A stretch of DNA of 64,000 nucleotides from JBNGOQ01 sp050589645. Lineage in GTDB: Bacteria > Bacteroidota > Bacteroidia > Flavobacteriales > Flavobacteriaceae. Where the stretch lies: NCBI RefSeq assembly GCF_050589645.1, contig NZ_JBNGOQ010000003.1:62001-126000 (forward strand). Reading direction: 5' to 3'. Each line of letters begins with the position of its first letter. The stretch's first letter is position 1. A program made the position numbers and the translations under genes. The notes beneath the pieces are model-generated. The model was not told the DNA's origin. It was given only the letters and a program-made list of their open reading frames with translations, and did not search any database. Of the stretch, positions 58,497 to 64,000 are shown in pieces.

Positions 58497-59006
58497 ATGG
58501 ACCCAAGTGTGACAGAAATACAAAGGGCAAACCCCGCTTCGGATTGTGAAGTGATCGCTCAACTGGCCAATAGTATTTGGCGGGAGCACTATACGCCCAT
58601 TATTGGGAAGGAACAGGTGCTTTATATGCTCAATAAATATCAGTCGGCACAGGCGATCCAAGAACAGATACAAGAAGGAAAAACATATTTTATTATCCGG
58701 TATGGGACATCAGAAGTGGGGTATCTTTCCTGCTATGAAAGGGAGGGATCTCTATTTCTGAGCAAGCTTTACGTTTCTAGCCAGTACAGGGGAAAAGGCA
58801 TCGGGAAAAAGGCAATGCAATTTGTAGAACAGCAGGCCAAGGAATTGGGCTGCGCCCGTATCGCACTGACCGTCAACAAAAATAACCTCAACTCCATACA
58901 GGCCTATAAAAAAATGGGGTTCAAGACCATAAAACCCGTGGTATTGGACATTGGTAAGGGCTTTGTCATGGACGATTTCTATATGGAAAGGGAGACAAAG
59001 GGGTAG
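58497..59006 (+). CDS. GNAT-family N-acetyltransferase
   Basis: 169 residues. Motif A, the acetyl-CoA pyrophosphate loop, is LSKLYVSSQYRGKGIGKKAMQFVEQQAKELG (R/Q-x-x-G-x-G/A as YRGKGIG). Motif B follows as ALTVNKNNLNSIQAYKKMGFKTI. Substrate cannot be deduced. It follows the esterase gene by 22 bp on the same strand. Confidence 0.92.
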   Translation: MDPSVTEIQRANPASDCEVIAQLANSIWREHYTPIIGKEQVLYMLNKYQSAQAIQEQIQEGKTYFIIRYGTSEVGYLSCYEREGSLFLSKLYVSSQYRGKGIGKKAMQFVEQQAKELGCARIALTVNKNNLNSIQAYKKMGFKTIKPVVLDIGKGFVMDDFYMERETKG

Positions 59007-59035
59007 CTGTCTTAAAGGCCCCGGCAACAGTTTTG

Positions 59036-59062
59036 AATAACCTGCATACCGGGGTTATTGTT
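59036..59062. terminator. Weak hairpin between convergent GNAT and AhpD-like genes
   Basis: AATAACC (59036-59042) pairs with GGTTATT (59053-59059) and is followed by GTTT. It may serve as a terminator for the plus-strand genes, but the T run is short. Confidence 0.4.
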
Positions 59063-59069
59063 TCAGGTC

Positions 59070-59633
59070 CTAAATCAACTGCGTTTTTAGGTCGGAAAAT
59101 ACGGGTTCCAGTTCTACGTGCAGTGCATCTCCAAATTTACTGACCATGATGTAGGCGGTAATGGTGTACACAATTTCCACGATCTGCTGTTCGGTCCAAT
59201 GTTCCCGGATTCGGGCCCAAAGTTCCGGACTCACCCTGTTGGCATCGTCTCGTATCTGCAGAGTAAGGTCCAGGATAGCCTTTTCTCCTTCGGTAAAGTG
59301 TGGGCTGGTCTGGTAGACGACGCCCTTAAGATCGGCCACTTTTTCGTCAGGAATGCCCAGTCTTCTGGAAACCACCTCGTGCTGTGTAACGCAGTATTCA
59401 CATTCGTTCTCCAGGGTCGACTTTAAAATGACCAGTTCCTTGGTCTTCCAATCCACAAATCCGTCCTGTAGTATTTCCATGATAAAGTCGGTCATAGGAA
59501 TGCACAAATTGGGTACCACGCCCCAAGCCTTAAAAATGTTCAACAGCATTTCAAAACGTTCGGAGGATTTCGTATAACTGGCCTGCAGTTCGGGCGAGGC
59601 CTCTTCGAATTCCACTAATTTTACTCTAGCCAT
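59070..59633 (-). CDS. Carboxymuconolactone decarboxylase / AhpD-like protein
   Basis: 187 residues, all-helical. The redox motif is ENECEYCVTQHEVVSRRLG, with the CxxC pair and histidine of AhpD-type proteins. Family members are peroxidase partners or decarboxylases; the conserved cysteine pair favours a redox role. It lies 63 bp downstream of a TetR gene on the same strand, but with its own palindrome upstream (59662-59683) that resembles the one before tetR, so both are probably repressed by that regulator. Confidence 0.88.
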   Translation of the reverse strand: MARVKLVEFEEASPELQASYTKSSERFEMLLNIFKAWGVVPNLCIPMTDFIMEILQDGFVDWKTKELVILKSTLENECEYCVTQHEVVSRRLGIPDEKVADLKGVVYQTSPHFTEGEKAILDLTLQIRDDANRVSPELWARIREHWTEQQIVEIVYTITAYIMVSKFGDALHVELEPVFSDLKTQLI

Positions 59634-59661
59634 AATGATATCGTTTAAAGGTTATTATTAA

Positions 59662-59683
59662 TTTCTAAGCAATCGCTTAGAAA
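59662..59683. promoter_or_regulatory. Candidate TetR operator before the AhpD-like gene
   Basis: TTTCTAAGC (59662-59670) and GCTTAGAAA (59675-59683) are exact inverses around AATC. The core CTAAGCAAT.GCTT is shared with the palindrome at 60286-60297. Confidence 0.72.
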
Positions 59684-59696
59684 CGGATAAAAAAAT

Positions 59697-60275
59697 TTAC
59701 TTCAGAGCGGCCATCGTAACCGCGATAAAATCCTCCAATTGCTCTTTTTCCAGAACTTTTGCCGTAACGGCCAGGCCTTCCGTGCAACCCAATAGATAAT
59801 TGGCGTACTGGTTGATATTGGCCTGAGGGGATAGTTCCCCACGTGCTTTGGCCTTGGTGAGGACTTCTAGGAATACCGCTTGCAACAGTTCAAAAAACAG
59901 CGTCAACTGCACTTTTACCTCCTGGTCGTGGGTATCCAGATCCATTGCCGTGTTCGCCATTAGACAGCCGTTGGGTGTCCTACCCGAGCGCACGGAATCC
60001 ACAAAGGCCTCGAGGAATTTCCGGATGTCTTCCAAGCGGCCGTCCGAGTTTAATAGATCAGATAGGAAAATCTCCTTCACCCTACGCTTGTAATTGGCGA
60101 GTGCTCTGAGAAATACCCCTTTTTTGCTTCCAAAACTGGAATAAATGGAGAATTGATTGATCCCCATTTTGCTTTCCAGCTCGCGGATAGAGGTGCCTGC
60201 ATAGCCGTGTTTCCAAAAAACCTGTACCGCTTTTTCGATTACGGCTTCCTCATCGTATTGTTTTTGTCTGGGCAT
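59697..60275 (-). CDS. TetR family transcriptional regulator
   Basis: 192 residues from the ATG at 60275 (MPRQKQYDEEAVIEKAVQVFW); a longer frame to 60335 is rejected because it would include the operator. The helix-turn-helix is FWKHGYAGTSIRELESKMGINQFSIYSSFGSKKGVFLRAL. The C-terminal part with GCLMANTAMDLDTHDQEV matches the TetR_C group of YxaF/LmrA-like and NemR-type regulators. An exact 12-bp palindrome lies 11 bp before the start. Targets are probably itself and the AhpD-like gene; the divergent alcohol dehydrogenase is a possible third. Confidence 0.92.
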   Translation of the reverse strand: MPRQKQYDEEAVIEKAVQVFWKHGYAGTSIRELESKMGINQFSIYSSFGSKKGVFLRALANYKRRVKEIFLSDLLNSDGRLEDIRKFLEAFVDSVRSGRTPNGCLMANTAMDLDTHDQEVKVQLTLFFELLQAVFLEVLTKAKARGELSPQANINQYANYLLGCTEGLAVTAKVLEKEQLEDFIAVTMAALK

Positions 60276-60285
60276 ATATAAAACT

Positions 60286-60297
60286 AAGCAATTGCTT
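60286..60297. promoter_or_regulatory. Candidate autoregulatory operator of the TetR gene
   Basis: AAGCAATTGCTT is a perfect 12-bp palindrome, flanked CT and TG, 11 bp upstream of the TetR start codon. It shares CTAAGCAAT.GCTT with 59662-59683. Confidence 0.68.
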
Positions 60298-60436
60298 TGA
60301 AATATAAAAATTGGACCTGTTGGTGTTTGGAACATCGCCTAGGGGTCCCAGGATTCGGGCAAAATATAATCATTAATTTACCTGTGGTGCGGAAGATTTT
60401 TTTGTACCTTAATGGAAAGGATTTAAACAGAGAACC

Positions 60437-61444
60437 ATGACCAAGATACAAGCCTATGCCGCTGCTGAAGCAGGAGGAAAACTAGAACCCTTTACCTATG
60501 AACTGCCCGAACTGGACAGTGAACAGGTCAACATAAAAGTCCATTATTGCGGGATGTGCCATTCGGACCTGAGCATGCTTAACAACGATTGGGGACTTAC
60601 CCAATATCCCTTTGTGCCCGGTCATGAAGTGGTAGGCGAGGTTATAGCCATTGGCGATGAGGTAAAGAACATTGCTGTTGGTGATCGGGTAGGGTTAGGT
60701 TGGTTCTCGGCCTCATGTATGCACTGCGACCAATGTATGGGAGGGCAGCATAATTTATGTGCCGCCGCTGAGCAGACCATCGTAGGTCGCCATGGGGGGT
60801 TTGCAGACCACGTGCGTTGCCACTGGTCCTGGGCCACACCAATGCCCAAAGACATTGATATGGCCAAGGCGGGACCGCTGCTATGTGGAGGTATTACCGT
60901 CTTTAACCCTATCATCCTATCGGGTGTAAAACCAACGGATAAAGTAGGAGTCATCGGGATAGGTGGATTGGGCCATATGGCCTTAAAGTTTTTGCACCAC
61001 TGGGGGTGCGAGGTCATTGCCTTTAGCTCCAATCCAAACAAAAAAGAACAAATATTAGGTATGGGCGCCAGTAGGGTAATCAATTCCAGGGACCCCGAAG
61101 AACTGGGAAGCATAGCGGGAAGTCTAAACTTCATATTGAATACCACCAACGTTACCTTGGATTGGGATTCCTACCTCACTACTTTGGCCCCTCAGGGAAA
61201 ATTTCACACCGTTGGCGCTGTTTTGGAACCTATGGCCATACCCGCCTTTAGCCTTATTGGAGGTGAAAAATCGGTAGGGGGAAGTCCCTTGGGAAGTCCC
61301 GCGCTAACACGGACCATGCTCGAATTTTGTGTACGGCACAACATTTACCCTACGGTAGAGGAATTCCCCCTGGAAAAGGTGAACGAGGCCATTGCCCATT
61401 TAGAGGAAGGCAAGGCCAGGTTCCGTATTGTGCTGAAGGTGTAA
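60437..61444 (+). CDS. Zinc-dependent alcohol dehydrogenase, CAD/YahK type
   Basis: 335 residues of the medium-chain dehydrogenase family. Catalytic zinc ligands are in CGMCHSDLSML and PGHEVVGEV. The structural zinc cysteines are in SCMHCDQCMGGQHNLC. The nucleotide domain has VGVIGIGGLGHMALKFLHHWG and FSSNPNKKEQILGMGA, where Ser-Ser-Asn in place of an acidic residue after the second strand favours NADP. Likely an aldehyde reductase. Divergent from the TetR gene (162 bp between), a position consistent with detoxification control. Confidence 0.93.
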   Translation: MTKIQAYAAAEAGGKLEPFTYELPELDSEQVNIKVHYCGMCHSDLSMLNNDWGLTQYPFVPGHEVVGEVIAIGDEVKNIAVGDRVGLGWFSASCMHCDQCMGGQHNLCAAAEQTIVGRHGGFADHVRCHWSWATPMPKDIDMAKAGPLLCGGITVFNPIILSGVKPTDKVGVIGIGGLGHMALKFLHHWGCEVIAFSSNPNKKEQILGMGASRVINSRDPEELGSIAGSLNFILNTTNVTLDWDSYLTTLAPQGKFHTVGAVLEPMAIPAFSLIGGEKSVGGSPLGSPALTRTMLEFCVRHNIYPTVEEFPLEKVNEAIAHLEEGKARFRIVLKV

Positions 61445-61498
61445 TCAGGTAGCGAACAATTGCCTACTATCCCAAATCAAGTAGTGGCTATCGTGCAC

Positions 61499-62338
61499 TT
61501 ATTTTTTTCGGTACCTAATATAGAAAACAACTCCGGTAGTGATAAGCAACAAGGGCCAAATATGTAATAGGGCCAGGAACAGCCCTTCTATCATATCCAG
61601 ACCAAAAACAAAACTTTCCCTTACTTTGGAGATAAAGGTACGTGTATAGATTTCCGGTTCTTTCCTATGCGCTACGGTTTCATATAGATCTATCTGAATG
61701 GTGCTTAAACTTACTTTATTGCCAAGAAACTTCAATCTGCCCTGGGCAGCCTCAATTTCTTCCTGCAATATCCTGAGCTTTTCTTCGGCCATTAAAATGT
61801 CCTCTACCGTTTTTGCTTTGGACCTTAGGATATCATCATATCTAGCTTTTACTTTAAGTTTTGTCCTTAAACGTGTTTGCAGGTCAATGTATTCTTCGCT
61901 AACATCTGTTGTTGTGATATTGGTGAAATCTACAAATTCGGCAAGATCGGTAAGTTCCCTAAGTACGCTTTCAAAATGCTGCTGCGGTATGCGGACGGTG
62001 AATCGGTTTTCCAACTCGTGCAGCGTGTTTTTGAACTGCATGTTTGACATATAACCGTCGTGTTTTCCAATAATGGTTCGCGCCAATGTGGTAACACTGT
62101 CCACATTCTTGACCTTGAAACGGCATTGGGCGTTTTTAATGATTTTTAAGTTCCTAAGCGCGGAGGATTCCTGATTGGAAGCTGTGACATCCGTTTCCTC
62201 GGAAATTGCGTTTGACTCATAGGTTTCATCCACATGTTCTAGGTTTACGACAGAATTCATATCGGTTTTCGGACTTTGGTTGCACCCGGCCAATATTAGG
62301 ATCATTATAAGGAGACCCATAAAAACATTTGATTTCAT
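61499..62338 (-). CDS. DUF4349-domain lipoprotein
   Basis: 279 residues. Lipoprotein signal MKSNVFMGLLIMILILAGC (cysteine 19), then the DUF4349 region from about residue 65 (LKIIKNAQCRFKVKNVDSVTTLARTIIGKHDGYMSNM) to 230. A coiled coil lies in its middle (MAEEKLRILQEEIEAAQGRLKFLGNKVSLSTIQIDLYE), and a C-terminal TM helix (ALLHIWPLLLITTGVVFYI) ends in a basic YRKK. Function unknown in the family; it is anchored at both ends. A -7 element TAGGTTTG lies upstream on the minus strand (62372-62365). Confidence 0.9.
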   Translation of the reverse strand: MKSNVFMGLLIMILILAGCNQSPKTDMNSVVNLEHVDETYESNAISEETDVTASNQESSALRNLKIIKNAQCRFKVKNVDSVTTLARTIIGKHDGYMSNMQFKNTLHELENRFTVRIPQQHFESVLRELTDLAEFVDFTNITTTDVSEEYIDLQTRLRTKLKVKARYDDILRSKAKTVEDILMAEEKLRILQEEIEAAQGRLKFLGNKVSLSTIQIDLYETVAHRKEPEIYTRTFISKVRESFVFGLDMIEGLFLALLHIWPLLLITTGVVFYIRYRKK

Positions 62339-62364
62339 AACGAATTGTGTTTAAATTGATATCC

Positions 62365-62372
62365 CAAACCTA
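62365..62372 (-). promoter_or_regulatory. -7 element ahead of the DUF4349 gene
   Basis: Forward CAAACCTA reads TAGGTTTG on the minus strand, a full TAnnTTTG match 27 bp before the start codon; -33 element not clear. Confidence 0.4.
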
Positions 62373-62462
62373 ATATTATGGCTGGCGTGATTTTTGCAAA
62401 ACGCTTGTAAAGCAATTGCAAAAGCTATACAAAATATAAGGTACTTGTAATCAATTGATTAA

Positions 62463-63374
62463 ATGTTAGGCATCTCAAAGGAAATGGTCATGTTTCAACG
62501 GCTTTTGGAGCAGGTGACCGCCAAGTTTCTAGAAAATCACAGAGCCAACCCCAACATCTCTTTGTGGAAAGGTCAGGAGATAATTGATTTTCAAGAAGAT
62601 CTGAGACAACAAGTACAAGGAAGTATTAGTGAAAAGTGGTTTTATACCTATATTAAGGGCAATCCCGAAAAGTTACCTCGAATAGATATTCTAAACCTGC
62701 TTTCCAACTATGTAGGTCAGGCCAGCTGGTATGCATTCAACGAACAGTATACGGACAAAAAAGCGATTATGGCAAAAGGGGCCAAGCTAAGATGGGGCAT
62801 TATGACCCTTGCGGTTGTCGGGGTGGCCTTGGCTATTTTTGCTGTGGTACCAAAAAAGAATACCTTTCATTTTTGTTTCATCGATAAGGACAATAAGGAA
62901 GCGATTACCGATACCCGTATTGACGTAATAGTGCTAGATCAGGAGGAATCCCCATCCTATCAAAAATCGGATAGCCTGGGTTGTTTTTCATATACCACCA
63001 CAAAGGATCACATACGGTTTATAGCACAATCTCCTTATTACAAAACGGATACAATTTATAAATCGGTTTCGGGGAACAAACACCATCAAGTGCATTTGCG
63101 TACAGATGATTACGCCCTAATGTTGCATTATTATGGCAGCAATAATGTAAAGGATTGGAGAAAAAGACGGCGTGAACTGGAAAAACTAATAGCCCAGGAT
63201 GCGGTTATTTTTGAAATATTGCCACATCAGATTGGTGTGGAACTCTATGAAAAGGACGAATTTATAAACAAGCTTACCACGCCCACGAAAAGTTTGCAAC
63301 AACTACAAGTGATCGAGACCCAATATAGGAATGGACAAATTGTAATGCTGAAGTTTAAAATAGAAGAACAATGA
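62463..63374 (+). CDS. Hypothetical membrane protein with cytoplasmic helical head
   Basis: 303 residues, no family recognised. Residues 1-105 are soluble and helical (QRLLEQVTAKFLENHRANPNIS, ISEKWFYTYIKGNPEKLPRIDILNLLSNYVG) and resemble a small helical DNA- or protein-binding head. One TM helix follows at about 113-130 (IMTLAVVGVALAIFAVV), then an extracytoplasmic beta-rich domain (FHFCFIDKDNKEAITDTRIDVIVLDQEESPSYQKSDSLGCFSYTT, a carboxypeptidase-regulatory-like strand pattern). The topology suggests an inside-outside sensor. Alternative starts at residues 8 and 10 (MVM) exist. Its stop overlaps the next start (ATGA). Confidence 0.7.
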   Translation: MLGISKEMVMFQRLLEQVTAKFLENHRANPNISLWKGQEIIDFQEDLRQQVQGSISEKWFYTYIKGNPEKLPRIDILNLLSNYVGQASWYAFNEQYTDKKAIMAKGAKLRWGIMTLAVVGVALAIFAVVPKKNTFHFCFIDKDNKEAITDTRIDVIVLDQEESPSYQKSDSLGCFSYTTTKDHIRFIAQSPYYKTDTIYKSVSGNKHHQVHLRTDDYALMLHYYGSNNVKDWRKRRRELEKLIAQDAVIFEILPHQIGVELYEKDEFINKLTTPTKSLQQLQVIETQYRNGQIVMLKFKIEEQ

Positions 63375-63826
63375 GGGGATTTATATATATAGGTATTTTA
63401 GGTTTCCTGATTTCATGCGGAGGTGAGGTTAACCAGTACCGCAGCGCAGATATGGAAGAAAACGTAGCTGAAAGGGCGGTGAGCTTGGAAACAGGGAATT
63501 TACTCCTCGTAGAAAAGAAAATCCAAGAACAATTGGAGTTAAAGAGCTTACGAACTTCCTACCCCGAATTTGATGTTACAGAACAGGAGCACCTTGTGTT
63601 TGGCGATAGGATATCTCCCAATATGGCCCTTGACCAAATAAAAACTTTTGGCCATAAAACGATGGGGGATACCACGATTCTGGAGGTAAAGATGATCTTT
63701 AAGGATGAACAAAAGACAGTGGTCGATTCTATACAGGCCAAAATAATAACCGAAGAGATTACCGTGGCGGGGGAAGCGCTTACCTCCAAGAAGGTAAGCC
63801 TCCAAAGTATGCAAAATAATCACTGA
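63371..63826 (+). CDS. Hypothetical lipoprotein coupled to the preceding gene
   Basis: 151 residues with a lipoprotein signal (MRGFIYIGILGFLISC, cysteine 16). The mature part is charged, with a helix (SLETGNLLLVEKKIQEQLELKSL) and beta strands (TILEVKMIFKDEQKTVVDSIQAKIITEEI). No family recognised. Its ATG overlaps the stop of the membrane protein gene by four bases, so the two are translated as a pair and probably act together at the envelope. Confidence 0.7.
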   Translation: MRGFIYIGILGFLISCGGEVNQYRSADMEENVAERAVSLETGNLLLVEKKIQEQLELKSLRTSYPEFDVTEQEHLVFGDRISPNMALDQIKTFGHKTMGDTTILEVKMIFKDEQKTVVDSIQAKIITEEITVAGEALTSKKVSLQSMQNNH

Positions 63827-63850
63827 CCGAAACGCTTCACGGGCATTGAC

Positions 63851-64000
63851 TTAGGTAGCAAACAGTTGCCCCATGTCCTTAAAGGCCTTAAATTCCAGAG
63901 CATTTCCCGCCGGATCTAAGAAGAACATAGTGGCCTGCTCCCCGGGTTGACCGGCAAAACGGATATAGGGCTCAATAACAAAGGCCACCCCTTTGGACCG
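63851..64000 (-). CDS. Glyoxalase/VOC-family protein, C-terminal part only
   Basis: Minus-strand open frame of 49 codons plus stop, 5' part outside the window. The sequence GVAFVIEPYIRFAGQPGEQATMFFLDPAGNALEFKAFKD has the final VOC strand pattern, with the metal-ligand glutamate in NALEFKAF. Members include glyoxalases and ring-cleavage dioxygenases; the specific reaction cannot be told. Confidence 0.75.
   Translation of the reverse strand, partial: RSKGVAFVIEPYIRFAGQPGEQATMFFLDPAGNALEFKAFKDMGQLFAT

Overview
The window comes from a Bacteroidota genome, almost certainly a (probably marine) member of the Flavobacteriaceae. The evidence is a SusC/SusD pair, Bacteroidetes-type promoters (TTG - about 19 bp - TAnnTTTG), A-rich leaders in place of Shine-Dalgarno sequences, zinc-free S4/S14/L36, a FecI/FecR/TonB-receptor system, and the gene order fusA-rpsJ with no tuf and secY-infA with no adk or map. 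Genus cannot be fixed from the sequence alone.

Layout. (1) 1-6795, minus strand: a SusC/SusD-type uptake operon with a small lipoprotein, then a 13-bp-stem terminator and a partial arylsulfotransferase-like lipoprotein. (2) 7161-24450, plus strand: one long translation superoperon (rpsL to rplQ, including fusA, secY, infA and rpoA), with a near-consensus promoter at its head and an intrinsic terminator at its end. A second terminator-like hairpin lies inside it, between rpsJ and rplC. (3) 24488-31190: metabolic genes carA, eno, a GT5 glycogen/starch synthase, gltA and an arginine-deiminase-fold hydrolase, mostly separated by their own terminators and promoters. (4) 31192-45468: mixed accessory and housekeeping genes. 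These are an esterase, a TetR-controlled RND/MMPL exporter operon with an outer-membrane partner, a serine hydrolase, a LytTR regulator, a CtlX-like hydrolase, a lipoprotein esterase, argS and an MtfA-like peptidase. (5) 45475-51705: an ECF sigma / FecR / TonB-receptor signalling set interrupted by a repeat-filled gap, with a divergent repeat-built acidic lipoprotein. (6) 51835-54570: ffh and folD, separated by a four-helix-bundle (23S rRNA intervening-sequence type) gene flanked by 7-bp arrays and inverted repeats. (7) 54598-64000: peptidase, MarR and TetR regulators with visible operators, esterase, GNAT, AhpD-like protein, alcohol dehydrogenase, a DUF4349 lipoprotein, a two-gene unit of unknown function and a partial glyoxalase-fold gene.

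The most unusual items are these. The essential arginyl-tRNA synthetase gene carries an in-frame, AT-rich stretch of about 110 extra codons in its catalytic domain. The four-helix-bundle cassette lies between imperfect inverted repeats and 7-bp arrays. Three copies of one palindromic operator lie around the TetR/RND locus. A second operator is shared by another TetR gene and its AhpD-like neighbour. Four N-terminal and three C-terminal internal repeats build an acidic lipoprotein transcribed divergently from an ECF sigma gene. No tRNA, rRNA, CRISPR array, transposase or prophage gene was seen.
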